Virus record (IMG/VR): IMGVR_UViG_3300008954_000022
Coordinates: 1 to 64,000 of that record
Reading direction: 5' to 3' (one strand)
Length of the DNA: 64,000 nucleotides
Source of the DNA: a virus
The translations under genes and the position numbers were made by a program. The stretch's first letter is position 1; the number at the start of each line of letters is the position of its first letter. Of this stretch, positions 1 through 9,644 are shown in pieces. Below the pieces are notes generated by a model, which had not been told where the DNA came from, ran no database searches, and was given only the letters and a program-made list of their open reading frames with translations.

Positions 1-2
1 GG

Positions 3-902
3 GACCTGGTACTGCAGGGATCGAATAACGCTCTTATCTGCCTGGGCCAGGACCGAGGCTGGGGTGTCACCGACCGCCCAGATGGCACAAAGACCAATGC
101 CACAGATCCCGAGGACACACCACCACGGGCCTTCTCCGGAACAATCGACCTCGTCGCAGGACGAGGCAGGTACTTTGGTGATCCGGATGAGAAGAAGCCT
201 CTTCGGGAGACACGTCCCCGGTCTATCAAGAACGCTAGAGATACGTTTGAGACAGACAAGAATCCGACTGCTAACGGCGACGATGACGCTCTGGGTGGAG
301 ATAGCAAAAGAGGAGATCACGAGGAGAATCGTCTCTCCCATCCGGCTGAGGGCGACCCGGACTTTATGCACGATGCCAGCCGCGTGTATATCTCTATGAA
401 CACCGACGGTGATAAGAACTTTGATCTGGACGAGCAGACACCTGGGTTCATGAAGGACAATCACGGGGTGGCTGCTGTTGATGAGCAACCCTACATTGTT
501 GTCAAGTCGAATCAAATAAGAATTGTCTCCAGAAACTCAAAAGAAGAGTCAGGCGACTGGGGAGAGATTCCAAAAGAGGAGGGCTCGATCAGAATTATTC
601 GTCAGGATGAGGAGGCAGAGAACGTCTGCGCGATAGTTCTTCTTCCGGGTGGAAAGCTTCTCATCGACGCGAAGACAATTGTGATCGGTGATGGTCGAGA
701 TGGACAGATATTTCTCGGTGAGGAAGCCGAGGAGCCTGCTGTTTTGGGAGACACTTTGGCAGATATGCTCAAGACATTCTGTGACACAGCCAAGAACGAG
801 ATGGGAAACCAGGGTTTCCCGCTGGTCAATCTCAAGGCTGCGTGTGAGACCCTAGCTAGCTCGCTGGACAACTTCAAGAGCTCCGTCGCCAAGGTGAAGT
901 AG
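3..902 (+). CDS. Baseplate central spike protein, gp5-like, 5'-truncated
   Basis: The reading frame is already open at base 3 with no stop, so the gene begins upstream of the window; an internal ATG at 366 is not the start. The visible 299 residues begin with DLVLQGSNNALICLG, a motif I associate with gp5/gpV-type spike proteins of contractile tails. They continue through a charged linker into short alternating beta strands (VVKSNQIRIVSR, GSIRIIRQ, LLIDAKTIVIGDG) that fit a beta-helical spike. The end, EEPAVLGDTLADMLKTF plus a helical tail, is typical of spike and VgrG-like proteins. The role would be the membrane-piercing tip of the baseplate hub. No lysozyme domain is visible in this part; it could lie upstream. 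The next gene starts directly after the stop codon. Confidence 0.7.
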   Translation, partial: DLVLQGSNNALICLGQDRGWGVTDRPDGTKTNATDPEDTPPRAFSGTIDLVAGRGRYFGDPDEKKPLRETRPRSIKNARDTFETDKNPTANGDDDALGGDSKRGDHEENRLSHPAEGDPDFMHDASRVYISMNTDGDKNFDLDEQTPGFMKDNHGVAAVDEQPYIVVKSNQIRIVSRNSKEESGDWGEIPKEEGSIRIIRQDEEAENVCAIVLLPGGKLLIDAKTIVIGDGRDGQIFLGEEAEEPAVLGDTLADMLKTFCDTAKNEMGNQGFPLVNLKAACETLASSLDNFKSSVAKVK

Positions 903-2063
903 ATGCCAGTCAATCAGATACCCGAGCATCTGAAGCACCTGCGCTCCTCAGACACAGAGGGCGCAAAAACAGCTCAAGAGATAATCCAGGCTGATACAGC
1001 AGCCTTCCAAAACACCGGTCCTCCTGATAATAGGGATCTGAGCCAGCAGGAGCAGGACGCAGCTGCGGCACTATCAGCCGGCGCCGTAGGGGCTGCTGCT
1101 GCCGACTTAAGCTCTGGCGATCCCCCGGGTATAGGTACAGGAGCAGATCCCGCCGCCGGCGCCGGAAGCCCCTCAGCTGTGGCAGCTATGGGAAATGGTG
1201 TCTTAGTGTATATTTCCAACAGGCTGGCAACGATGCCAGGCATGGATGAGGACGATGCGAAGGATATTCTCAAGTGTGTCTTTCAGAAATTGGATGCCAG
1301 GGGGCCCGAGGACGACCCGCGGGATCCCATGATACTGTTACCTGCTGTGTTAGAGTGCTCCGGGGAGGTCCTCGAGGATGGAGGTGAGGACTTTTTTAAT
1401 GCGATCCAGGCCAAGGTGAATGAGGCTGTAGCCTTATCGGGAGGAGATCCCATCCCGGATGATCCCATGAATCTGCCTGTGGTCCCCCTAATGCCCTTTG
1501 TCAAGGTGATGATGGTTTTCGATCCCGCTGGTTCTGTTGATGATGTAGCGTCCCTTGAGTGCCTTGAAAAGATAATTGGTCCACTCCTTCGCCTATCGTA
1601 CCTCGTGATGCCCATTCCGCCTATTCCGGCGCCAGCCATTGTCCTCGGTTTGGGTCTTCCACTTATTCTAGACTGTTTGGGCTGGGGTCCCATTAATCAC
1701 TCGAAGATCGACGAACTCATCGCAGCTGTGGAGGAACTACCACCCCATGCTGTACCGGCCGCAATTGCTGCGGCTGCCATGTCAATAGCCAATATTGTCT
1801 TGGGCTACACATTAATTCTTCTCGGACTTAGTCTCGATGTCTTAACAGAGATTCAGACGAAGCAGATGCAGGGATCAGCGACACTAATGGCTGTGCCGCC
1901 TGTCCCAGGTTCTCCGCTGGTTATCGTGGCACCCAGTAGTCTGAAGTCGGTGTCAATGCTTAAGGACCCCATGGCGAAGGCCGTTTTTGCTTGGGGTGCT
2001 GCCCACGTTCCCCCTGTTGATCTGAGAATTGGGGGAATGATACCCTTAGTGCTGCCTTTCTAG
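903..2063 (+). CDS. Hydrophobic structural protein of unknown function next to the spike
   Basis: The ATG at 903 directly follows the TAG of the spike gene, so the two are translationally coupled. The 386-residue product has an Ala/Gly/Pro-rich N-terminal third (residues about 35-100) and an acidic middle. It then has several long hydrophobic stretches: one with PIPPIPAPAIVLGLGLPLIL near residues 240-260, one with AIAAAAMSIANIVLGYTLIL near 285-310, and a hydrophobic Pro-rich C-terminus ending IPLVLPF. I do not recognise the family. The position between the spike and gp25 suggests a baseplate hub or ejected membrane-active protein, which is inference. It is not an obvious tape measure: it is short and lacks long coiled coils. 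Confidence 0.7.
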   Translation: MPVNQIPEHLKHLRSSDTEGAKTAQEIIQADTAAFQNTGPPDNRDLSQQEQDAAAALSAGAVGAAAADLSSGDPPGIGTGADPAAGAGSPSAVAAMGNGVLVYISNRLATMPGMDEDDAKDILKCVFQKLDARGPEDDPRDPMILLPAVLECSGEVLEDGGEDFFNAIQAKVNEAVALSGGDPIPDDPMNLPVVPLMPFVKVMMVFDPAGSVDDVASLECLEKIIGPLLRLSYLVMPIPPIPAPAIVLGLGLPLILDCLGWGPINHSKIDELIAAVEELPPHAVPAAIAAAAMSIANIVLGYTLILLGLSLDVLTEIQTKQMQGSATLMAVPPVPGSPLVIVAPSSLKSVSMLKDPMAKAVFAWGAAHVPPVDLRIGGMIPLVLPF

Positions 2064-2096
2064 AACAAACAGGTGCACTGACAAGTTCAGTCTGGC

Positions 2097-2105
2097 TATA
2101 CTTAG
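2097..2105 (+). promoter_or_regulatory. Candidate promoter motif TATACTTAG
   Basis: The 66-base gap before the gp25-like gene holds TATACTTAG, 33 bases upstream of the GTG start. Similar strings lie in other larger gaps of the window (31276, 37700, 59226). A phage promoter -10-like element is an inference from this recurrence. Confidence 0.3.
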
Positions 2106-2129
2106 CCTTAAGCGAGAGGTGTATCGTCT

Positions 2130-2612
2130 GTGTCGTACTTAAAAAAATACGATTTTAGTAGTGTTGGAGAGCTGGATACCGACTTCCAGAGTCGTCGTAC
2201 GGCCGAGCTTGCCGGACGAGCTAAGCCTGTGGGAATTGAAACTCCCCTGCAGATGGGAGCGGATCATGAGGGCCTCTTTAAGATGCACAAGAACATGCAG
2301 GATCAGATCGCCGATAATTTTCGAAATTTGCTCATGACAAATCACGGGGATAGATACGGTTTATACGATTTTGGAGCAAATCTCTCAGAGCTCGCATTTG
2401 AGATGGGTACTGAGGACGGTGATACAGAGGCGATGAGAAGAATCGCCAGGGCAACAAAGAAGTATATGTCTTTCATTTCCTTGGAGAATTTTGAACCGCT
2501 TGTGATGAGGAATGATAAGGATATTGCTAGAATAGGAATTAGAGTGTCTTATAGAATTCCAAAGCTTGAGTCAAAGAGGCGCGCTGTAGAGGTAGTGTTA
2601 TTCTCAGTCTGA
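2130..2612 (+). CDS. gp25: Baseplate wedge protein, gp25-like
   Basis: This 160-residue protein has the length and pattern of the gp25-like baseplate wedge family (related to T4 gp25 and type VI secretion TssE). The hallmark region is QIADNFRNLLMTNHGDRYG followed by an acidic LSELAFE helix, and it ends in the strand-rich segment IGIRVSYRIPKLESKRRAVEVVLFSV. The start is GTG at 2130 in the context TCTGTGTCG, with a purine-rich GCGAGAGG upstream. In T4, gp25 joins gp6 and gp53 in the conserved wedge core that starts sheath assembly, and here gp6 follows 12 bases downstream, which supports the call. Confidence 0.9.
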   Translation: MSYLKKYDFSSVGELDTDFQSRRTAELAGRAKPVGIETPLQMGADHEGLFKMHKNMQDQIADNFRNLLMTNHGDRYGLYDFGANLSELAFEMGTEDGDTEAMRRIARATKKYMSFISLENFEPLVMRNDKDIARIGIRVSYRIPKLESKRRAVEVVLFSV

Positions 2613-2624
2613 TGAGGTGTTTAT

Positions 2625-4472
2625 ATGACAGTTGACATTAAGAAAAAACTAAAGAAGGAGCGGAACAGAAGCTTTCTCGCAAAGGATTTTAATGCCTTTC
2701 GTGCTGAGCTCCTGAACTATGCTCGCACGTATTTTCCCGACAAGATTCAGGACTTCTCCGAAGCAAGTCTGGGCGGTTTGTTCTTGGACATGGCCTCCAT
2801 GGTCGGGGACACGATGTCTTTCTACCTGGATCACCAGTTTGGTGAGCTGAATCCTCTGACAGCGGTTGAGTCATCCAATATTGTCAATCACTTGAGAAAC
2901 GCCGGTGTTAAGATCGTGGGAGCGAGTCCTTCTTCTGTTAGGGTTAACTTCTATATTGTGGTGCCCTCGACGAGAATTTCTAGTGGAAAGTATGTGCCAA
3001 AGACCTCAGCGCTTCCGGTAATACGTCAGGGGACAGTGCTGAGATCGGATGCTGATCTTCAGTTCAATCTGACAGAAGATCTCGACTTTACAGCTACTGA
3101 CTCAGACGGCAATCTTCGAGCCACAGTATTAACAAAGACAACAAACACCGATGGATCACCTGCGACCTATATTCTGATTCGTTCGGGTCTTTGTGTGTCA
3201 GGCGTGGAGACAACTGAGTCTTTCTCAATTCCTAATACACACAAGCCATTTCGGGAGCTTGTGTTGATGAACGAAAGCGTTTCAGACATTATATCTGTTC
3301 GGGATACGGAGGGCAATGAGTACTATCAAGTGGAGACACTCTCACAGGATACAGTCTTTAAGGGAGTCCTCAATATGGGGCCTGATGGTGTTTTGGTGCC
3401 CATGAACTTAGAGATAGCTTCAGCACCCTATCGTTTCACTACAAAGCTCAGCCCTGTTACTCGTCTGACAAAGATAAGATTCGGATCGGGTAATACTGAT
3501 GCCCTGGATGATGATATAGTCCCAGATCCCAGTGAGCTGTCCCTCCCGCTGTATGGTAAGACGACATTTTCGAGATTTTCTATAGATCCCAATGCTCTTC
3601 TACAGACACACACCCTCGGCCTGGCTCCAAAGAATACGACAGTGACAGTGACCTACCGCTATGGCGGAGGCCTCGCACACAATGTATCTGCAGAGTCAAT
3701 TAGATTCATAAGTGATCTCAAAATGGAATTTCGTAGGGCACCTTCTATCACTGATGCTGCATTTGTTAGAGCGTCGATCGACGTTAAAAATCCCGACCCA
3801 GCTCGTGGGGGAGATAGAGCCCCAACGCTAGATGAGCTCAGGACACAGGTCCCATCAGCCAAGCAGATGCAGTCCAGAATTGTGAGCAAGCAGGATCTCA
3901 TATCGAGGATCTACACACTTCCCAATCGATTCGGGCGTGTCTATCGATCAGGGATAAGGCAGAATCCCACAAACCCCCTATCAACCCAGCTATTTGTTGC
4001 CAGTAGAAATGAGGACGGTGATCTTGATGTCTGTCCGGACTCGCTTAAGAAGAACTTGAGCTTATATCTCAATGAGTTTCGCCTGATCTCCGATGCGATG
4101 GATATCCTCGATGCCCAGATAATCAACTACGGAGTGAAGTTTGGTATTCTATCAGCCCCGGGGAGTAATAAGACAACTCTGATACAGACAGTCATCACCC
4201 GCCTAAGCGATGTGTTGCATATTAAGAACTTTCAGATAGATCAGCCCGTTCTTTTGGATGATCTTGTCAATGTTATCATCAACACACCGGGTGTCGTATC
4301 GCTTATCAATCTAGAGGTATCACCCATCAATGGGACAATCTCGGGAAGGAAGTACAGCTCTGCAACCTTTAACTTCAAGAACGCGACCAAGAATCGAATG
4401 ATTGTAGGACCACCCGGATCAATCTTTGAGCTGAAGTTTCCAGATCATGACATTGTTGGAACATCATCGTAG
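2625..4472 (+). CDS. gp6: Baseplate wedge protein, gp6-like (baseplate J family)
   Basis: The 615-residue product starts with a basic helix followed by FNAFRAELLNYARTYFPDKI, then ASLGGLFLDMASMVGDTMSF, YLDHQFGE and NIVNHLRNAG. This order (a short DF motif, a domain around a D-x-x-SFYLD helix, then a variable beta region) is the pattern of T4 gp6 and baseplate J proteins. The C-terminal half has the usual late helices and DDLVNVIINTPGVVSLINLEV. gp6 forms the inner ring that holds the wedges together. The ATG at 2625 follows TGAGGTGTTTAT. The gene is about the length of T4 gp6 (660 residues). Confidence 0.88.
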   Translation: MTVDIKKKLKKERNRSFLAKDFNAFRAELLNYARTYFPDKIQDFSEASLGGLFLDMASMVGDTMSFYLDHQFGELNPLTAVESSNIVNHLRNAGVKIVGASPSSVRVNFYIVVPSTRISSGKYVPKTSALPVIRQGTVLRSDADLQFNLTEDLDFTATDSDGNLRATVLTKTTNTDGSPATYILIRSGLCVSGVETTESFSIPNTHKPFRELVLMNESVSDIISVRDTEGNEYYQVETLSQDTVFKGVLNMGPDGVLVPMNLEIASAPYRFTTKLSPVTRLTKIRFGSGNTDALDDDIVPDPSELSLPLYGKTTFSRFSIDPNALLQTHTLGLAPKNTTVTVTYRYGGGLAHNVSAESIRFISDLKMEFRRAPSITDAAFVRASIDVKNPDPARGGDRAPTLDELRTQVPSAKQMQSRIVSKQDLISRIYTLPNRFGRVYRSGIRQNPTNPLSTQLFVASRNEDGDLDVCPDSLKKNLSLYLNEFRLISDAMDILDAQIINYGVKFGILSAPGSNKTTLIQTVITRLSDVLHIKNFQIDQPVLLDDLVNVIINTPGVVSLINLEVSPINGTISGRKYSSATFNFKNATKNRMIVGPPGSIFELKFPDHDIVGTSS

Positions 4473-4482
4473 GAGATATTAG

Positions 4483-6033
4483 ATGTACCTGATAATCACG
4501 TCTAGCAGGGATGCATACATCACAAACAAGATCTTGAGCAACAAGTTTAGGGCAACAGACGCTAACACTGGACGCGCCGGCACCCTGGACCTCTTCAAGC
4601 TGTACAGTGAGTCAACAATTTCCGGAGAGACAGATCCTATTGAGCTCTCCCGGGCCCTGATCAAATTTGATTTTGACAAGCTGATAGAATTGACCGGCTC
4701 TATTTTGGATGTCAATCACAGCTCATTCAAGTGTACACTCAAGATGAAAGCTCTAAGAGCCGGCCAGGTGACGCCACAGAACTTTCGCCTGGCAGTCTTT
4801 CCCCTCTCACAGAGCTTCGATGAGGGTATTGGTCGCGACGTGGGAAGCTACGGTGATCTGGACACATGCAATTTCATAACTGCATCGTATGCAGATGGTG
4901 CAGTCGTGCCGTGGAAATCAACAGGTGCAGCTGCTGAGGGCTTATTGGGATCTGATGACATTGATATCATATCATCGGGAAATCTCAATGATGGCACAGG
5001 CGTGCAGGACCTCTTCCAAGTTCAGGTATTTCAGGACGGAAATGAGGATCTAAATGTTGATGTGACAACAGTGGTGTCAGGTATACTTGCGGGAATGATA
5101 CCCAATCACGGATTTCGTCTGTCCTACTCCGGGACAGAGGAGACAGATACGAAGACACGATTTGTCAAGAGATTCTTCTCCCGCCACAGCCGCCAGATCT
5201 ACAAGCAACCCATGATTCACGTGTCATTTGATGACACAATCCACGACCATCATCAGGGCTTTTTCTTTGACGTTTCAGGTTCTATCTTTCTGAATAACTT
5301 TCATCGCGGACGCCCAGCTAATATTGTATCGGGATCTGCTCTGACAGACTTAACGGGTGACGATTGCCTGGCTGTCACAATAATGTCAGGATCTTTCTCT
5401 AAGGTGGTGACAGCATCTCAGCACGTCGCTTCCACAACACCTGCTGCTGGTCTTCCAGGCGTCTACTCTGCATCTTTTGCAATTCCCATGAGTGAGACAT
5501 CCACAGTAATTTCTACTGATCGGGTTACAGATTTTGCTATTAAGAGTGGATCTCTCACTTTTGACGAGATCTGGCACTCCCTTGATGGGACTGTTGCCTT
5601 CTACACGGGAAGCCTGACCCTGGCAGCTCCAACCCGAACAGCTTCCAACTTCACTTCTCGAAATCCCTCTATCATTATAACAAACGCCAAGGGAGATTAC
5701 ACTCGTGGAGACAAGGTAAAATTCAGGGTCTTCGCTCGTGATCACGAGGCCGAGCGGGTTGCACCAAAGAAGAGGAGCTACGAGCGTAAGAGCGTGATCC
5801 TGGAGGAAGTCTACTACAGAGTTCGGGACACTCTGTCAGGTGACGTGGTAATTCCGTTCCAGAAGACCGGCAGCGGAACGAGGCTGTCATCGGACAGCGC
5901 CGGAATGTACTTTGAGTTTCACATGTCCAATCTGTTTATTGGAAGGGTGTATAGTTTTGAGTTTCTTATTGTTGACAGGGGTCAAGAGTATGTCATCGAT
6001 GACCTGGCACTGCGGTTTAGAGTGGATCCATAA
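4483..6033 (+). CDS. Virion structural protein with DNRLRE-like N-terminal half
   Basis: This 516-residue protein shows no signal peptide. Residues about 1-245 look like a DNRLRE/TGF-propeptide-like beta sandwich: AYITNKILSNKFRATDANTG, ALIKFDFDKLI, FRLAVFPLSQSFDEG, then VDVTTVVSGILAG and NHGFRLSY. The rest is beta-rich with Ser/Thr/Gly runs and ends in YVIDDLALRFRVDP. The start is ATG 4483 behind AGGAGATATTAG. It lies between the gp6 wedge gene and a LamG protein and overlaps the latter by one base, so it is probably a baseplate-attached or fibre-anchoring protein. The exact function is unknown. Confidence 0.75.
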   Translation: MYLIITSSRDAYITNKILSNKFRATDANTGRAGTLDLFKLYSESTISGETDPIELSRALIKFDFDKLIELTGSILDVNHSSFKCTLKMKALRAGQVTPQNFRLAVFPLSQSFDEGIGRDVGSYGDLDTCNFITASYADGAVVPWKSTGAAAEGLLGSDDIDIISSGNLNDGTGVQDLFQVQVFQDGNEDLNVDVTTVVSGILAGMIPNHGFRLSYSGTEETDTKTRFVKRFFSRHSRQIYKQPMIHVSFDDTIHDHHQGFFFDVSGSIFLNNFHRGRPANIVSGSALTDLTGDDCLAVTIMSGSFSKVVTASQHVASTTPAAGLPGVYSASFAIPMSETSTVISTDRVTDFAIKSGSLTFDEIWHSLDGTVAFYTGSLTLAAPTRTASNFTSRNPSIIITNAKGDYTRGDKVKFRVFARDHEAERVAPKKRSYERKSVILEEVYYRVRDTLSGDVVIPFQKTGSGTRLSSDSAGMYFEFHMSNLFIGRVYSFEFLIVDRGQEYVIDDLALRFRVDP

Positions 6034-9000
6034 TGGCTCGAGATAGTTCGTACTTTGGAAGGGGGAAAGCCCTCTTTTCACCGTCCGTCTTGAGGGAGCT
6101 GACATCGAATAGGTCCACTGTTGCCAATCAGACAGCAGCTCTCCACAGCGGCTCGATCCAGAGTAAAACAGGATCCTTTAGATACGACCCACCCCATGCG
6201 GGCGTCAAGTCAACACAGCAGCTGCCGGTCGACTGGTCCAAGTTCGAGAATCACACTTTCTTTAACTCGGCTGAGGCCAAGGTCAACACAGCATTCGATC
6301 AGATTATCAACTCTTTTCCATTCGATGGAACTCGACCGGATGTGTTAACATTCTATGATAGCCTCACAGGATTTGAGAAGTACGTTTATGACTCTTTTCC
6401 GAAGCATCGAGGTTTCCTCCACTTCTCAGGCACCCAGGCGGGTGAGGATCCGGAGAATCTCTTTGATGCTGAGCTGGGAACTCACATAAAGGTCACTGAC
6501 TCTGCGGGATCGTATTACCCTACCCTGGCCAGAAATCGATCGGGTGACCCTGCTATTGATCCGGGTACCAAGTCAATCTCGTTTGACTTTCATTTTCGGG
6601 TGCCGGACCTGGGTGTGGATACGGGAAATCAGGTGATAGCTCAGAAGCTCACTGGTAGTGATGGGTTCTCTCTGGTTCTCTCCTCGTCGACATCAACAGA
6701 CGTGTCATCGTCAATCATCTTCTTGGCTTCATCTGGCTCTCGATACGTGAGTGCCTCTATGTTGCTAGAGAAGGGTAAGTTCCATCATGTGTGTGCTACT
6801 CTAAATCGAACACCCAATATACACAGGATGCAGCTTTACCGGGATTTTGCTCTAATCGTCACATCTTCGAGAGTAGAGCTGGGCGATTTTGGCGTAACAA
6901 CTTCTCCCCTCCTGATTGGAAGTGGTACCAACCACGAAGCCGGCCTGTGGGATCATGATAATACAACACTAGAATTCCAACAGACACTATCTGGTACCCT
7001 TGATGAGTTTCGAGTGTTCCACGAGCCCAGAAGTGTGGGAATGCTGAAGAAGGAGGGGAACAAAACGATCTACCCACGCAAGGACCTTCGCCTGTATTTT
7101 AAGTTTAATGAGCCAACAGGATCATACACATCGAATGACCTGGTGTTGGACAGCTCAGGAAACGCACTTCACTCAACAATTGTGAATTACAACACAGACT
7201 TAAGGATTTTGCGGGGTCTGAGCATTCCGATCGTCAGGGAGTCTGATGAAGACTGCCCTGTCCTGTTCCCAACATGCCCAGATCTCGTAACACTCAATCA
7301 ACGTCTCCTCTCGTCTGCATCTGTGTACGATGCGAATAATCCTAATATGATCACAAAGCTCATTCCCAAGCACTATCTCCTGGAGGCCTCGCACTTTGAG
7401 GGTTTTGAGAAAGAGACAGCTGAGTGGGCGAATGACTACAGTTCCAGCAAGGATATGCCAGGGGGAGGAAAGCTAGGTTCACCCCAGATTATTAGTGCTT
7501 TCCTTTTTGTCTGGGCCAAGTTCTTCGACGAGATAAAGATGCACCTGGACCAGTTCGGCCGTTTGGCCTTTGCTGATAAGGTTCCTGAGGGCTCAATCGC
7601 TGATCAGTTCTTGATGTCCTTGGGAAGAGCACACGGTTTTGTCCTTCCTGACATGGCATCTGATGCATCCCTACCCCAATTTTCCGACGGTGTAGATCTG
7701 ACAGTTGACAGCATCATAAGTGACCGTCCGCTCAAGTACGTCCAGAACCAGATCTGGAGGAGAATCCTATCAGATATGGGCGAGATCGTCCGCTCCAAGG
7801 GAACGATACACAGTATTAAGACCCTGATGAGGGACATGGGAATTAATCCGGACAAGTCTTTCAGGTTCAGGGAATTCGGTGGTGCAAAGACGAGAAGGAT
7901 CTCGGATGTGAGGGACATCACATCGGAGGTGAGCACAATGCTGGACTTGTCCGGAACCTTCGCGAATGTGAGTCAGAACCTAACAGCACAGGGAAATGAT
8001 CTTAACAAACCCTTCATAATGTCACCCTATCTTTCAGCATCCAGAATCGAGCCAGGCGCCCCGAATGTCGTGGGTACAATGGTGAAACACCTATCCAGTA
8101 GCGATGGTCATCAGTGGCGGGAACAGAACTATGATTACAATCCGCATGGTATTTCTGACGAGCCTAGCGATGGCCTACTGACCTCGGGATCGTGGTCTTA
8201 CGAGGCAATCTACCAGTTTCCGTCGCGACGCGGCCAAATGGGACGCTCAGGATACCCACTAACTCAGAGCCTGGTTAGATTCTGTGTGACCGGCACCACC
8301 ACCACCTCCGATGCATCCGGCACCGGCGGCCTCATAATGAACCTTCTGGCATTTTCCGGAACTATGGAAGACCAGCAAACAGGATCACTGTCTCTCATTG
8401 CCAAGCCGACAATATCGGGAGTGGCACCCATGGTCCTTCCCCTGACCGGTGTTGACATCTTTGATGGAGATAAGTGGCACATCACCCTGGGTCGATCTCG
8501 AAACGATCTAACAGGATCTGTTGTGTCGTCGTCGTACTATCTCCACGCCGGAAAGATCAATGAGGGACGACTCACTGCGTATGAGAGTAATGCCAAGTAT
8601 TTCAACGATCACGGTGAAAGCACGACCTATAATCTCCTGGAGAACGTGTCGACTACACACAACAGGCAGGGCACATTTTTTGTAATAGGATCCCAGAGCA
8701 TATCCATGTCTGTCAATTCTAATCTTCTCAATAGGACGACCTACGACAGCATGTTCAGGCACACATTCTTTGCCGGCCGCATTGGTCATATTAGATTCTG
8801 GTCGAAGGAGATGTCTGATCGAGAGTCTCAGGAACACATTTACAATTTCAAGTCTCTGGGAAGCGAAGACCCACACAGTAATTTCAACTTTAAGACGACC
8901 AGATCCGGATCTTTCGGAAGACTCAGAATTGATGCTTCAACCGATCAGCCTGTCACAAAGTCCAATGTCGACGGGGAGATCTCAATATTTGACTTCTCAC

Positions 9001-9644
9001 AGGGAAACTTCCACCTCTCAGGCTCAGGTTTCGAACCCCTGAAGCAGGTGATACAACCAGAGAAGTTCAGGTACTCAATGCTGTCTCCCAACTTTGACCA
9101 GGCCCGTACAGGAAATAAGGTGAGGGTTAGAAGCTACAAACACAAGAGCAATGTAAAGAAGTATGGTGCCTCCTTTGCCCCAACCTATGCAATTCCACCC
9201 AATGAACAGCCCGTTGACGACACGAGATTCTCAATCGAGGTGTCAGGTATCCAGGCCCTGAATGAGGATATGGTCTCCCTGTTCTCGACCCTGGATCTGC
9301 TGGACAATGTCTTAGGTTCACCGGAATTGGTCTTCTCTCCTGACTACCCGGACTTAGTTGATCTCAGGGATATTTACTTCAACCGGTTGACTGACAAGGT
9401 CAACTACAAGAAGTTCTTCGAGTTCTTCAAGTGGTTCGATAGTACGATGGGAATGATGATTGAGCGGCTGGTACCACGAAAGACGAAGTTCCTGGGTGTC
9501 AACTTTGTCGTTGAGTCACACATGTTCGAGCGTGCCAAGTATCACCACGCCTACCACGACATGTATCTCGGTCCCAATGACAGACATGGTCTTAAGGGGC
9601 AGATTCTGATGCAGCAGTTTATAGCCCACCTCCGGAGGTTCTAG
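6033..9644 (+). CDS. Large baseplate/fibre protein with two LamG-like domains
   Basis: The ATG at 6033 overlaps the previous TAA (TAATG). The 1,203-residue product has two concanavalin/LamG-like regions. The first (about 173-330) has KSISFDFHFRVPDLG, GKFHHVCATLNR and GTLDEFRVFHEPRSVGML; the second (about 719-925) has SYEAIYQFPSRRGQ, DKWHITLGRSRNDL and GRIGHIRFWSKEM. A helical segment between them (about 480-640) contains ADQFLMSLGRAHGF and DMGEIVRSKGTIHSIKTLMR, and the C-terminus has KVNYKKFFEFFKWFDSTMG. LamG folds usually bind glycans or act as spacer lectins, so a surface or receptor-contacting role is likely (inference). The helical part may anchor it to the baseplate. Confidence 0.8.
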   Translation: MARDSSYFGRGKALFSPSVLRELTSNRSTVANQTAALHSGSIQSKTGSFRYDPPHAGVKSTQQLPVDWSKFENHTFFNSAEAKVNTAFDQIINSFPFDGTRPDVLTFYDSLTGFEKYVYDSFPKHRGFLHFSGTQAGEDPENLFDAELGTHIKVTDSAGSYYPTLARNRSGDPAIDPGTKSISFDFHFRVPDLGVDTGNQVIAQKLTGSDGFSLVLSSSTSTDVSSSIIFLASSGSRYVSASMLLEKGKFHHVCATLNRTPNIHRMQLYRDFALIVTSSRVELGDFGVTTSPLLIGSGTNHEAGLWDHDNTTLEFQQTLSGTLDEFRVFHEPRSVGMLKKEGNKTIYPRKDLRLYFKFNEPTGSYTSNDLVLDSSGNALHSTIVNYNTDLRILRGLSIPIVRESDEDCPVLFPTCPDLVTLNQRLLSSASVYDANNPNMITKLIPKHYLLEASHFEGFEKETAEWANDYSSSKDMPGGGKLGSPQIISAFLFVWAKFFDEIKMHLDQFGRLAFADKVPEGSIADQFLMSLGRAHGFVLPDMASDASLPQFSDGVDLTVDSIISDRPLKYVQNQIWRRILSDMGEIVRSKGTIHSIKTLMRDMGINPDKSFRFREFGGAKTRRISDVRDITSEVSTMLDLSGTFANVSQNLTAQGNDLNKPFIMSPYLSASRIEPGAPNVVGTMVKHLSSSDGHQWREQNYDYNPHGISDEPSDGLLTSGSWSYEAIYQFPSRRGQMGRSGYPLTQSLVRFCVTGTTTTSDASGTGGLIMNLLAFSGTMEDQQTGSLSLIAKPTISGVAPMVLPLTGVDIFDGDKWHITLGRSRNDLTGSVVSSSYYLHAGKINEGRLTAYESNAKYFNDHGESTTYNLLENVSTTHNRQGTFFVIGSQSISMSVNSNLLNRTTYDSMFRHTFFAGRIGHIRFWSKEMSDRESQEHIYNFKSLGSEDPHSNFNFKTTRSGSFGRLRIDASTDQPVTKSNVDGEISIFDFSQGNFHLSGSGFEPLKQVIQPEKFRYSMLSPNFDQARTGNKVRVRSYKHKSNVKKYGASFAPTYAIPPNEQPVDDTRFSIEVSGIQALNEDMVSLFSTLDLLDNVLGSPELVFSPDYPDLVDLRDIYFNRLTDKVNYKKFFEFFKWFDSTMGMMIERLVPRKTKFLGVNFVVESHMFERAKYHHAYHDMYLGPNDRHGLKGQILMQQFIAHLRRF

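Noticed and set aside
64-399. An open frame overlapping the truncated spike gene
   Set aside because: Its translation is basic and low in structure, while the overlapping frame from base 3 reads as a spike protein. It is a shadow frame.
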